Shown one piece after another: positions 7,722 through 16,058 of a DNA stretch of 64,000 nucleotides (within the stretch, counting starts at the first letter, position 1; the number at the start of each line of letters is the position of its first letter). Below the pieces are notes generated by a model, which saw only the letters and a list, made by a program, of their open reading frames with translations, was not told the origin of the DNA and made no database searches. The translations under genes and the position numbers were made by a program. Origin of the DNA: Luteococcus sp048595755 (GTDB lineage: Bacteria; Actinomycetota; Actinomycetes; Propionibacteriales; Propionibacteriaceae); assembly GCF_048595755.1 (NCBI RefSeq), contig NZ_CP184360.1, positions 2,480,001-2,544,000 of the forward strand, given 5' to 3'.

Positions 7722-8015
7722 ATGCGAAAGTTCCGAGTGTTGGTCCTAACGCCGATTTTGGCGGCTTCTGCACTTGTGGGTCAGACAACGACCGCCCAAG
7801 CAGCCCTCCCTAGTTGTGCCAGCTGGTCCCAAGAGTTCGACTTCGGCGCAGTGCGGGTCGACATTTTCAACGGTTGTTCATCCAGCATCTCCGGAAAGAT
7901 CGACATCTCAGGTGGCTGGGATGTGACCTACTCTGTTGCCGGCAAGAGTTCGACCTCGGTCTACGCGAAGTGCTTCACCTCGGGCACCAGGTGCTACGTG
8001 CGGGACTTCGTATAA
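7722..8015 (+). CDS. Small secreted four-cysteine protein
   Basis: 97 residues. A clear Sec signal peptide (MRKFRVLVLTPILAASALVG...AQA, cleavage near 28) leaves a mature chain of about 69 residues with four Cys (SCASW, NGCSSS, AKCFTS, TRCYV). The spacing would allow two disulfides. It is rich in Ser/Gly/Asp and ends in CYVRDFV. It has its own AT-rich upstream region, a weak GAGG at about -12 and a terminator-like hairpin behind. I do not recognise a family. Size, secretion and cysteines fit a bacteriocin-like or cell-surface peptide, but this is only a possibility. Lower GC than neighbours suggests transfer. Confidence 0.65.
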   Translation: MRKFRVLVLTPILAASALVGQTTTAQAALPSCASWSQEFDFGAVRVDIFNGCSSSISGKIDISGGWDVTYSVAGKSSTSVYAKCFTSGTRCYVRDFV

Positions 8016-8041
8016 GCCCCCTTGCCCACAGATGACCGAAA

Positions 8042-8089
8042 CACCCCCCTGGCCCTTGGCTATGACTTTCCGAGGCCCAGGGGGGGGTG
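8042..8089. terminator. Imperfect C-rich/G-rich hairpin after the secreted-peptide gene
   Basis: CACCCCCCTGGCC (8042-8054) pairs with GGCCCAGGGGGGGGTG (8074-8089), with small bulges. It sits between the peptide gene stop and the IS110 transposase stop, in position to end both converging transcripts. Confidence 0.5.
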
Positions 8090-8104
8090 CCCCTATGTTC
8101 CTCG

Positions 8105-9321
8105 TCAAGCGACGAGGGGCATGGGTGAGGGTGTCGGGGCGGGGGCCCGGTAGGGCTCCCGGTTCTTGATCATCGCGAACAGGACATCACAGTGTGGGCG
8201 GGACAGGCAGATGAGGGCGGCGTTGTGTTTCTTGCCCTGCGCTCGCTTGCGGTCGTAGTAGGCGCGGCTGGTCGGGTCCTTGAGCGCGGCGAAGGCGGAC
8301 AGGAACAGGGTTCGTTTGAGGTGCTTGTTCCCGGAGCGGGCGGGGAACTCCCCGCGGATGCTGGTGCCGGAACGGCGAGTCACTGGGGCCAGGCCGGCGT
8401 AGGCCGCCAAGTGCCCGGCGGTCGGGAACTGTGAGGCATCGCCGACGTCGAGCAGGATCCGTGCTGCGGTCCTGACCCCGAGGCCTGGCATCGAGGTCAG
8501 GACCTCGGCAAGAGGGTGAGCATCAACGACCTTCTCGACCTGGACAGCCAGCTCGGCGCGCTGATCCAAGGTGGCACGCAGCGACGCGGCCAGCTTGGGC
8601 AGGACCTGCTCGGCCGCTGCCGTGCCTGCAACGGTGACGGTCTGCTCCGTAAGAGCTTGGGTGATGGCGTCGGCGAAGTCCTGCGCATTGCGCGGATAGG
8701 CCTTCGTGATCACCCTGAGCAGCTTCGATTTCGACGCTGCTGCCATGGCCTGGGGGCCGCCGAGTTGTTCGACAACGGCCAGGCCTTGCTTGGTGCCCAA
8801 TCTGGGTCCGACAACGCGTTCCAGCGCGGGATGGATCTGGGTGAGCAGGCCTCGGATGCGGTTCGACAACCGGGTCGCCTCGGCGGCGAGGTCCTCATCG
8901 AAGCCCACCAACACTTTGAGTTCGGCCAGGGTTTCCTCGCCGGCATCGACCCGGCGCAGCGTGTGAGGCATGGTCCTCGCGGTGTCCGCGATGACGTATG
9001 CGTCGCGGGCGTCGGTCTTCGCGTTGCCCGGGTAGAGGTCAGCCGCGCGGCGCATCGCCAGGCCGGGCAGGTAGGCGACGGTAATGCCCATCGACCGGGC
9101 GACAGCGATCGGTAGCGCGCCGATCGTGTTCGGCTGGTCGACGACCACCAGCACCCGACATGGCTCTGGAGCTTGTCGAGGAGTTCCTCGAGCTTGGCTT
9201 GGTCTTGCGGCAGGGGCTTGTCGAAGACCTTCTTCCCGGCAGCGTCGAGGGCGCAGGCGTGGTGGTCTTGTTTGCCAACGTCGAGCCCGCACCAGATGTC
9301 GAAGCCGCTGTCCTGATTCAT
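8105..9321 (-). pseudogene. IS110-family transposase with one frameshift
   Basis: ATG 9321 starts NQDSGFDIWCGLDVGKQDHH, the DEDD (RuvC-like) N-domain. The frame breaks near 9162, where one base appears to be missing: LLDKLQSH is followed in the next frame by RVLVVVDQPNTIGAL. The rest is continuous to 8105. It includes NAKTDARDAYVIAD (DEDD acid) and the Transposase_20 region TSMPGLGVRTAARIL ... LAAYAGLAPVTRRSG with the catalytic Ser region near GTSIRGEF. About 400 residues in total is normal for the family. A single-base loss in otherwise good sequence could also be a sequencing error. Confidence 0.85.
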
Positions 9322-9600
9322 GACGACCACCATCCTTGCATCGAAGCGACGGTCGTCGTGGTTGGTGATGCGTCAGCTGCCGGCACCCACGTTACGAAGA
9401 GACCTCAATGCTGGGCCATGTCCCTATCAGCGGTCGGCTGGCACCACCAGGCCCGGTGACAACACCCCCCCGGATCATCAATGACAGGGGCACTGAGTCA
9501 TGCCGGGCCCGGCGACCGTGACCCCTCCCTACGGGGTCACCAGCAAGGTAACGGGGACCATCGACCGGAGCAGCCCGGATCCCGAACTTAGCCATCGGAC
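9322..9600 (-). ncRNA. Candidate IS110 non-coding (bridge RNA) end
   Basis: About 280 bases upstream of the transposase start hold no gene but several stems, for example GTGACCCC/GGGGTCAC at 9518-9525 and 9533-9540 with a 7-base loop. In IS110-subgroup elements the non-coding end 5' of the transposase encodes the bridge RNA, whose loops pair with donor and target. Location and size fit. Loop pairing with the IS ends was not established here, and the outer IS boundary is not defined. Confidence 0.35.
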
Positions 9601-9604
9601 GCCC

Positions 9605-9610
9605 TAGACT
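9605..9610 (+). promoter_or_regulatory. -10 hexamer TAGACT, leaderless start
   Basis: TAGACT lies 8 bases before GTG 9619 and there is no ribosome-binding site. The transcript probably begins at or next to the start codon. Confidence 0.55.
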
Positions 9611-9618
9611 ACCGTCCT

Positions 9619-10164
9619 GTGAACAATGAGACTCCCTGGCAACGCCGTCGCCGCCACGGCGGACAGTTCGCGAGTTTTGCAGTCGTGGGAGCCTCTGGGG
9701 TGTTTATCAATCAGTTGACATTGGTGATAGCAGCTAAATCGGCTCGCGGGTTGGCCGCGATTCACGCCGAGGATATAGCTATCCCCTTGCTAGGGGGATT
9801 CAATGTGCGCTGGTACCACTTATTTCTCACGGCCGCTTTCCTGGTTGCAAACATTTGGAATTTCCAGCTTAATAGAGCGTGGACATTTCGACGCGCGCAC
9901 CAACGCGGGTGGCTACGAGAGTACTCTCTATTCTTAGCTACAGGACTAGCGAGCCTCGCAGTGGGATTGGCTATCTCGACTGCACTTCTTCACCCGAATT
10001 CACCCCTCAGACTCTCTCCTGGAATTTTTGACAAGTCTTCTGGGTTGCGAAACCCGCTCTATTGGGCCAATCTGATTCAGATTGCCCTCACAATGCCCAT
10101 AAATTTTGTGGTAAATAAGCTTTGGACGTTCAAGTCCACGCTCGCTTCTGCGGAAGAATCATAA
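9619..10164 (+). CDS. GtrA-family membrane protein
   Basis: 181 residues from GTG 9619, chosen by the TAGACT hexamer just upstream. Four hydrophobic helices (about 18-38, 70-90, 108-128, 148-168) and the family signatures FAVVGASGVFINQL, NFQLNRAWTF and NFVVNKLWTF identify GtrA. Members help move polyprenyl-linked sugars across the membrane for cell-wall or teichoic acid glycosylation. The gene is AT-richer than its surroundings and is boxed in by an IS110 and an IS3 remnant, so it was probably carried in. It is unrelated in position to the second GtrA gene at 37279. Confidence 0.85.
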   Translation: MNNETPWQRRRRHGGQFASFAVVGASGVFINQLTLVIAAKSARGLAAIHAEDIAIPLLGGFNVRWYHLFLTAAFLVANIWNFQLNRAWTFRRAHQRGWLREYSLFLATGLASLAVGLAISTALLHPNSPLRLSPGIFDKSSGLRNPLYWANLIQIALTMPINFVVNKLWTFKSTLASAEES

Positions 10165-10235
10165 TTTCCCCAGTCTCTTGCGGTGGTGGGGGCGTTTCGA
10201 AGAGGCGTTCGGCGATGTCGTGGACGTGTTGGGAG

Positions 10236-11095
10236 TGTCCCGCGTCAAGTAGTTGGCAGGATTTCGGGCTCGGGAAAGGTGGGGATCGTGGGGTCGGCCA
10301 GGTCGCGCTGCACCTCTGAGGGCCGGTTCCAGGCCAGGGCCTCGTGGGGTCGGATGGTGTTGAACTCGGCGCGGTGGGCATCGGCCTCGCGCGCGAGGTC
10401 GAGCGCATCGTCGATCTGCTCGCGGTAGAGCCGCTCATACTTCAAGCTCTGGAAGGCCCGTTCACGGATCCCGTTCTGGCCAGGGGTCCGGACACGAGTC
10501 CGACTATGCCTGAGCTGCGGGTGTGCGGTGATGAAGTGCTCGAAGCGGAACGACCGGAACGGCCCTCCGTTGTCGGTGACCAGCGTGATCGGAACGATCT
10601 CGCCAGTTTCCGGATCGGTGAGGTTATCGATGAGCGTGACGCCATCGAGCATCGCTTCGGCCTCCGCTAGAGCAAGTTCGACTCCGGCGATCGCGTCGTG
10701 CTGGTTCGCGGTCGGTGACCAGTGCCAGCCGAACTCATGCTTGCTGAAATAGTCGGCGACGCCGGCGACCCGCCAGGTCCCACCACCAGGGGTCTCGTAT
10801 TCGGAGAAGTCGAACTGCCAGACCTGGTTCGGCCTCGTGGGTGGCGCTGCGGACGCGGCCTTGCGTTGCTTGGCGAGTTCGCGGCGCTGTTTCTGGTAGT
10901 CAGCGTGGAGCAGGAGCCCTTCGTCGGCCATGATCCGCAACACCGTTGATGGCGAGACCAGGTGGCCGTCGTGGCGGACCATGGCCCAGATCTTGCGGTG
11001 TCCCCAGGCGGGATGTTTGCTGGCCATCGCGACCACAGCGGCTCGGTGTTGGTCGCGAGCTGGAGCGGGCCGCGGGCCCTTCGTCGGCTGGCCTG
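10236..11095 (-). mobile_element. IS3-family element, orfB-side half
   Basis: The inverted repeat TGTCCCGCGTCAAG...TTGGCAGG at 10236-10260 is the partner of 7162-7187. This half holds orfB from residue about 40 to its natural end and is cut at 11095. The 187 bp at 10909-11095 equal 6517-6703 except one base. Together the two halves would rebuild one complete IS3. Confidence 0.85.
10245..11094 (-). pseudogene. IS3-family orfB lacking its N-terminus
   Basis: The frame enters at GQPTKGPRPAPARDQHRA and runs to 10245. The DDE core is complete: Asp in VWQFDFSEYE, Asp in LVTDNGGPFRS, Glu in RERAFQSLKYERLY. The tail has FNTIRPHEALAWNRP. The first roughly 40 residues and all of orfA are missing, replaced at 11095 by unrelated sequence. 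An internal GTG at 11036 is open but unlikely to give an active enzyme. Confidence 0.85.
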
Positions 11096-11634
11096 TTGGT
11101 CTGGCCCGGGTGATTGGCCGTCAATCGACGACGGATGATCTGGCTTTGCAGGCGTGGCTGCGGACCACCTGCCGGGGCCGCAAGTGGTCGTCACGGATCC
11201 GGCAGGCCGCCCTTGACCTGCTGTCAGGTGGCTCAGCGGATTCCATTGCTGCATCCGAACGCTCCAGGCTCCGGGGAGCGCTGCGAGGCATGAGCGCGCA
11301 GCAAATGGCGTCATCGGCCTGGATCGGCACGTGGGCGCGGTACCGCGGCCTCGGCGAGGTGGTCGTTCAACCGATCGGTCCGAGCGTGGTTGCCGCATCG
11401 TCCTTGGGCATGGTGGCGGGGGAGTCGTGGATGCGGTTTGCGCAGGTGGACGACCTGGGCCGCTTCGAGGCGACACAGCCAGTGCTCGCGGATCCTGATG
11501 GGGATCTGGTCGTCCTGGAGCGGGTGCGTGACGAGCGCTGGGCCCGCCAGATGATCGACACATATGTGCTCGGTGATTCCCGCGAATCGGCAGCAGCCGC
11601 GCGGGCACTGGAGGAGGCTGCCCGTGCGCTCTGA
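11096..11634 (+). pseudogene. Unknown gene, 5' end removed by IS3
   Basis: About 179 codons (VIGRQSTTDDLALQAWL to ARALEEAARAL) read in frame out of the IS3 remnant with no start of their own. The chain is mostly helical and charged, with LRGMSAQQMASSAWIGTWAR and a C-terminal SRESAAAARALEEAARAL helix. No family is recognised. It overlaps the GTG of the nucleotidyltransferase-like gene behind it by 11 bases, as antitoxin or regulator genes in two-gene AbiE-type toxin loci often do. That role is a guess from layout. Confidence 0.5.
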
Positions 11635-12128
11635 CCCCTTCGCTCTGCTGGCGGAGCTCGCGACGACGCTGGATCGGCCGGTTGGGTTCTGGTGGGCGGG
11701 TTGATGGTGCACTGCCACGCGCATCTGGCCGGGATCACGCATGTGCGGCCCACTGATGATGCCGACATCGTCGTAGAGTTGCAGACCTCCACCTATGCCA
11801 CGCACGCCGCTGCGTTGGTGGGGCTCGGCTTCACGCCCCACGAGTCGGTCGATGCGGCCGCCCCGTTCCATCGCTTTCTGCGCGATGGTGAGACTGTCGA
11901 CCTGATGGTTCCTGATCGGAGTCCTGGTCGCCTCGATATCTCGGACGGGAACTGGTCAAGGTTCCCGGATCTGGATCCGCACTCAAGCGCACCATTGGTT
12001 ATGAGCTTCCCGGCGGGAGCGTTATCCGCCTCCCAGACCTCGCATCCGCTCTATCGCTGAAGGGGGCTGCCCACCAGGTCCCGAGTGTGAACCCGTCGAG
12101 ACACCTACAGGAGTTGAGTCCCTCATAG
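11624..12128 (+). pseudogene. Nucleotidyltransferase-like protein (AbiEii-like), two frameshifts, cut by IS256
   Basis: GTG 11624 opens RSDPFALLAELATTLDRPVG. One base is lost near 11689, after which LVGGLMVHCHAHLAGI and THVRPTDDADIVVE continue. That is the GG...[DE]xD signature of small nucleotidyltransferases. A second slip near 12015 sends the reading into a false stop at 12058, while the other frame continues GSVIRLPDLASALSLKGAAH up to the IS256 end. With the gene before it this looks like a dead toxin-antitoxin-like or AbiE-like pair. Assignment to AbiE is tentative. Confidence 0.5.
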
Positions 12129-13512
12129 TGGTGTAACCGTGGTGGTTGGCTCTGGACGACAGGGCGGTCATCGCGTGATCCTCGAGTTCACCTCTCACAG
12201 CACCCTCGAAGGGATCATCACGATGACCGCTCCACACATTGTCGACCCCGCTGCCGTTCTTGGCGAGCTGCTCACCGAGGCATCGCCCGACATGATGCGC
12301 AGCCTGTTGCAGACCATGCTCAACGCCCTGCTCTCCGCCGACGCCGATGCGGTGGTTGGCGCCGAGTACAACCAGCCCACCCCAGGACGGCTCGCGCAAC
12401 GCAACGGCTACCGCCACCGAGCTCTGGACACCCGCGCCGGCACCATCGACCTGCAGGTCCCGAAACTGCGCACCGGCAGCTACTTCCCGGTCTGGCTGAT
12501 GGAACGCCGCAAGCGCGCCGAATCAGCCCTGATCACGGTGGTCGCCGATTGCTACCTCGCCGGTGTCTCCACCCGACGCATGGACAAACTGGTCAAGACC
12601 CTCGGCATCGACCGGTTGTCGAAGTCCCAGGTCAGTCGAATGGCCACTGAGCTCGATGAGCACGTCGAGCAGTTCCGCCACCGTTCCCTGACAGAGGCTG
12701 GGCCGTTCACCTTCATCGCTGCCGACGCGTTGACCATGAAGGTCCGCGAGGGCGGCCGCGTGATCAACTCGGTGGTGATGCTCGCCACCGGCGTCAACGC
12801 GGACGGGCATCGCGAAGTCCTCGGGATGCGTGTCGCGACCAGCGAGACCGGCCCGGCCTGGAACGAGTTCTTCGCCGACCTGGTCGCCCGAGGACTCTGC
12901 GGGGTCCGCCTGGTCACCTCCGACGCCCACCAAGGACTCGTGGAAGCTGCCGCGGCGAACCTGCCCGGGGCCAGCTGGCAACGCTGCCGCACCCACTACG
13001 CGGCGAACCTGATGGCCATCACCCCGAAAAGCCTCTGGCCCGCGGTGAAGGCGATGCTCCACTCCGTCTACGACCAGCCCGACGCGGCCAGTGTCCAGGC
13101 CCAGTTCGACCGGCTGCTGGACTACACCGCCGAGAAGCTGCCCGAGGTCACCGGCCACCTCGACGCTGCCCGGGCCGACATCCTCGCGTTCACCCGGTCC
13201 CCCGTCGAGGTCTGGCAGCAGATCTGGTCGAACAACCCCACCGAACGCCTCAACCGAGAGATCCGGCGCCGCACCGATTCCGTGGGGATCTTCCCCAACA
13301 GGGCCGCGATCGTCCGGCTCGTCGGCGCCGTCCTGGCCGAGCAAACCGACGAATGGGCCGAAGGCCGCCGCTACCTCGGCCTCGAAGTCCTCGCCAGGAG
13401 CCGCATGACCCTCACCACCACCCACCAACCCCAACCAGAGGAACCCCAGATGCCAGCACTCACCAGCTAACCGCGCACAGGATCACGAACAGTTACACCA
13501 CGTGCCGGGACT
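12117..13512 (+). mobile_element. IS256-family insertion sequence, complete
   Basis: About 1.4 kb. Terminal repeats AGTCCCTCATAGTGGTGTAAC (12117-12137) and the inverted 13492-13512 agree at 16 of 21 positions, with the inner ten identical. One intact transposase fills the inside. No clear 8-9 bp target duplication is visible. It has inserted in the nucleotidyltransferase-like gene, whose remainder is not found on the far side. Confidence 0.9.
12223..13470 (+). CDS. IS256-family (Mutator-type) transposase
   Basis: 415 residues from ATG 12223. The frame is open from 12139, but the part before 12223 is IS end sequence. DDE residues are visible: Asp in IAADALTMKV, Asp in LVTSDAHQGLVEA, Glu in NPTERLNREIRRR. 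The Cys/His element GASWQRCRTHYAANL characteristic of the family lies between. N-terminal NGYRHRALDTRAGTIDLQVP is the usual DNA-binding region. The length is normal and there is no break, so this is one of the two apparently functional transposons in the window. Confidence 0.95.
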   Translation: MTAPHIVDPAAVLGELLTEASPDMMRSLLQTMLNALLSADADAVVGAEYNQPTPGRLAQRNGYRHRALDTRAGTIDLQVPKLRTGSYFPVWLMERRKRAESALITVVADCYLAGVSTRRMDKLVKTLGIDRLSKSQVSRMATELDEHVEQFRHRSLTEAGPFTFIAADALTMKVREGGRVINSVVMLATGVNADGHREVLGMRVATSETGPAWNEFFADLVARGLCGVRLVTSDAHQGLVEAAAANLPGASWQRCRTHYAANLMAITPKSLWPAVKAMLHSVYDQPDAASVQAQFDRLLDYTAEKLPEVTGHLDAARADILAFTRSPVEVWQQIWSNNPTERLNREIRRRTDSVGIFPNRAAIVRLVGAVLAEQTDEWAEGRRYLGLEVLARSRMTLTTTHQPQPEEPQMPALTS

Positions 13513-13515
13513 TGA

Positions 13516-13746
13516 CCCACAGAGCGACCGGACCGAATGAAGGGGGCGGCCCAGGACCACCTCGGACGCGGCTCCCAGCAGAGCCAGCGCGCCGAGACCA
13601 TCGCCGCCACCGAGCTGCTGCCCCGGCACAAGGGCGAGGGTCGGCTCCTGCGGGGCTCGCGGCCCGGCGTCGAGGCGGGCGAGCGCATCAACGAGACGGG
13701 GCTCATGGTGCGACTCGTCGACATGTCGCAGATCGACTTCGGGTGA
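13516..13746 (+). CDS. Hypothetical protein, probably a 3' fragment
   Basis: The frame is open from right after the IS256 end; the first ATG is 13537 (69 residues). The sequence is polar (SQQSQRAETIAATELLPRHK, then GERINETGLMVRLVDMSQID) with no recognised domain and no ribosome-binding site. Because it starts at the IS edge it may be the tail of a gene destroyed by the insertion. It faces the 238-residue gene on the other strand. Confidence 0.3.
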   Translation, partial: PTERPDRMKGAAQDHLGRGSQQSQRAETIAATELLPRHKGEGRLLRGSRPGVEAGERINETGLMVRLVDMSQIDFG

Positions 13747-13755
13747 GGACGGGCC

Positions 13756-14472
13756 TCAGCCCGGCAGCTCCCTGAACTCGCCCGGCGGCATTCCCTTGCG
13801 CCCGGCCCAGCCGCGGACGTAGAGGAAGAGTTCCTCGGCGGCCCGGATCGAGGCCCCGTACACCTCGTGCCACAGCGACTCGGGGATGACGTGGGGCTGC
13901 AGGGGCACGCCCATGGAGAGCTCGCGCTCCCCGGAGACCTGCACCGTCGCGACCATGTGGCTCAGGGAGAAGTGCACCCAGCCCGAGGTCTTGTCGTAGA
14001 CGGCCGGCGCCCAGGGATGGGCCGCCGCGGCGAGGTCCTTCAGTCGTCCGTCGTTGAGGTTCTTGCCCTCGGCATCCTTCATCCTGCGGAACTCCTCGCC
14101 CGACAGCAGCCTCATGGCCAGATCGTCGGAGTCGGGGCCGCTCGCTGCGTAGTGCGCGCGGAACAGCGTGTCGAGCTGCAGCCGCAGCAGGGGAGCCGCG
14201 GCGTGGATGTTGTAGGTGTCCACGGCGTCGATCAGGGCGTCTACGACGCCGTAGCTGCGCTGGACCATGGACGTGACCAGGAAGTCCGTCGGGTACAGCC
14301 GTCCCTCGGCCACGGTGAGGGACAGCGCCGCGACGTCGAGGTGCTGCCGCCGGAGCGCGTCGAGGCGACCGCGCGCCGGCAGCAGCTCCGGAAACCTCGT
14401 CGCTGAGCTGCCGGGCGGTACCGGCTTCGGATCGCGCGGAAGCCTGCCCGCGCCTGGCGTCTCATGGTTCAT
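13756..14472 (-). CDS. Hypothetical protein, divergent from HNH nuclease gene
   Basis: 238 residues from ATG 14472 (the frame is open to 14577, but that would overlap the promoter of the facing gene). Mostly helical: LDALRRQHLDVAALSLTVAE, VVDALIDAVDTYNIHAAAPL, LRLQLDTLFRAHYAASGPDS, then TSGWVHFSLSHMVATVQVSG. The alternating helices and conserved-looking FSLSH/RAHY segments resemble uncharacterised proteins found beside defence or mobile genes. No family is named with confidence. It shares a 65-base divergent promoter region with the HNH gene, suggesting the two work together. Confidence 0.6.
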   Translation of the reverse strand: MNHETPGAGRLPRDPKPVPPGSSATRFPELLPARGRLDALRRQHLDVAALSLTVAEGRLYPTDFLVTSMVQRSYGVVDALIDAVDTYNIHAAAPLLRLQLDTLFRAHYAASGPDSDDLAMRLLSGEEFRRMKDAEGKNLNDGRLKDLAAAAHPWAPAVYDKTSGWVHFSLSHMVATVQVSGERELSMGVPLQPHVIPESLWHEVYGASIRAAEELFLYVRGWAGRKGMPPGEFRELPG

Positions 14473-14525
14473 GGGACCAGTATCCACCGCCACCACCGTT
14501 TCCCGTAGATCGGCCTCGCCGGCTC

Positions 14526-14531
14526 TATCGT
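14526..14531 (+). promoter_or_regulatory. -10 hexamer TATCGT, leaderless start
   Basis: TATCGT ends 6 bases before ATG 14538 and no ribosome-binding site is present, which points to a leaderless mRNA for the HNH protein. Confidence 0.45.
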
Positions 14532-14537
14532 GGTGGC

Positions 14538-15383
14538 ATGCAGAGCGAAGAACGTAGGCGGCTGCCGGCCCTGACAAATACGAACCGAGAGCTGTACCTC
14601 TACTCAGGTAACCAGTGCGCCTTTCCGGGTTGCGCTGAGGTACTGCTCAAGCCCAATGGGACGTGGAACTGCCAGGCGGCGCACATCTACGGCGTGGAGA
14701 AGGATGCAGCGAGAGGCGAACACTCCCTCAGCAATGAGGCTCTCCGTGCGCCCGCCAACCTCATACTTCTCTGCCCGAATCACCACGTGGAGATCGACAA
14801 CAAGGACCTGGAAGGCGAGTATTCGGTCGAACGTGTGGAGAGGATGAAGGACGAGCACGAAGCGCGCTTTCGAACAGCCATGGTGTCGTTGGATCGCATA
14901 ATCGACAGCACTGTTGGTGTGGTCGTCAAGCGCCCGGAGAACATGCGCGCCCTGGCCGGCTTCGACACCATGGACGAGGAGGAGACGCGCGAGAACCTCG
15001 TGTGTGCGGCTCCGTTCGTTGACGCCATCGCCAAGCAGCCCCCGTCGCTGCGCGACGTCATCACCCTGATCATGGTGCACGGACGACCAGAGCCGAGGGT
15101 CGCGTGGGGCCGTGACGCGCCCGTGGCAGCTCCGGTCGCCAAGGTCGAAGGAGCTGCGCAGATCACCCGGGGAGACTTGGCCTCACGCGTCAAAGCACTG
15201 GAGAGCGACGGCCTTGTTGAGATCGAGGCCGACGAGGGGCCCGGCTACTTCGTGCTGAACGACCCCACGGCCAAGTCGATAGGCTGGGACCTGTTCGCCT
15301 CTCTGCACGAGCTGGCAGCTGGCGACCGCTACGTCATTGAGCGGGTCATTGACCACCTGGACTTCACGGCGCTAGACGCCTGA
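14538..15383 (+). CDS. HNH endonuclease with C-terminal winged-helix-like region
   Basis: 281 residues. The N-terminal HNH domain has all ligands: CAFPGC (Cys27, Cys32), CQAAHIYG (the first His of the nuclease site), then ALRAPANLILLCPNHHVEID with the Asn, Cys and HH. Residues about 70-100 form a helix (VERVERMKDEHEARFRT). The last about 110 residues (ITRGDLASRVKALESDGLVE) look like a winged helix that could bind DNA or sense a signal. Its neighbours are an unknown divergent gene and mobile DNA, so an anti-phage or plasmid-restriction role is likely but unproven. Confidence 0.8.
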   Translation: MQSEERRRLPALTNTNRELYLYSGNQCAFPGCAEVLLKPNGTWNCQAAHIYGVEKDAARGEHSLSNEALRAPANLILLCPNHHVEIDNKDLEGEYSVERVERMKDEHEARFRTAMVSLDRIIDSTVGVVVKRPENMRALAGFDTMDEEETRENLVCAAPFVDAIAKQPPSLRDVITLIMVHGRPEPRVAWGRDAPVAAPVAKVEGAAQITRGDLASRVKALESDGLVEIEADEGPGYFVLNDPTAKSIGWDLFASLHELAAGDRYVIERVIDHLDFTALDA

Positions 15384-15390
15384 CGCGCCG

Positions 15391-15421
15391 GGAGCCCCGG
15401 ACCGAAGTGGTCCGGGGCTCC
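15391..15421. terminator. Bidirectional terminator, 13-bp perfect stem
   Basis: GGAGCCCCGGACC, loop GAAGT, exact complement, followed by TTCG. It lies between the ends of the HNH gene and the opposing coiled-coil gene and serves both. Confidence 0.8.
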
Positions 15422-15448
15422 TTCGTCGTCGCAGGTGCTGGCTCGCCG

Positions 15449-15859
15449 TCAGCGGGACGCGCCCTCCCGGCCGCGCTCCTTCTCCTGCTCGCGGGCCCTG
15501 AGGGCCTGCTCGCGGTTGGAGACGCTCTTGGCCTTGTCCTGCTGCTGGGCGGCCTTCGCCTGGCCCTGCTCGGGCACGGCGCACTGGGAGCCGGCCCTGG
15601 CCTGCGAGCGGGTGGCGGCCTCGCGCTGCTCGGCCCGCGACGCTCGCGAAGCCTCGGCGGCCTGCTGGCGGCGCGCCTTCTCCTCGCGCGCCACCGCGGC
15701 CCTGCGGCGTTCGGCCAATTTGTACTCGGGCGAGGACGCGACGTCCTTGCCGTAGCGCTGCTCGACGGCCTTGCGGCCGCCGGGCTCGGACATCATCCGC
15801 TGGATGTCTGCCGCCCGCTGGCGGTCGATCCTGACCTGGTCGTGCATGCTCGTGCTCAT
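15449..15859 (-). CDS. Charged coiled-coil hypothetical protein
   Basis: 136 residues from ATG 15859. Almost the whole chain is Glu/Arg/Lys/Gln/Ala (KLAERRRAAVAREEKARRQQ, then SVSNREQALRAREQEKERGR), predicted as one long helix. No catalytic motif or membrane segment is seen. It shares the terminator at 15391 with the HNH gene and lies next to a putative integration site, so it is probably an island gene, perhaps a scaffold or structural protein. Codon bias supports coding, but the strong composition makes this less certain. Confidence 0.5.
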   Translation of the reverse strand: MSTSMHDQVRIDRQRAADIQRMMSEPGGRKAVEQRYGKDVASSPEYKLAERRRAAVAREEKARRQQAAEASRASRAEQREAATRSQARAGSQCAVPEQGQAKAAQQQDKAKSVSNREQALRAREQEKERGREGASR

Positions 15860-16058
15860 CGCTAATTACGGCCGGACTGGCAGGTCCCCGCCTTCCTCGG
15901 ATCAACAACCGTGGTCGCGCGACGCCGACCCCGCGCCCACCCATGAGGGCGTGAGAGACTTGAACCCAAGTCCCACGTATGTCCCACGGAGCGCGGCGAT
16001 TCCCCAAAGGCCAAAGGGAAACGCCTAGTCAAATGGGGGAACGCGGGTGAAGTCCTTT

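Noticed and set aside
12117..13512. Target-site duplication of IS256
   Set aside because: The 8-9 bases on either side do not match, whichever end position is chosen.
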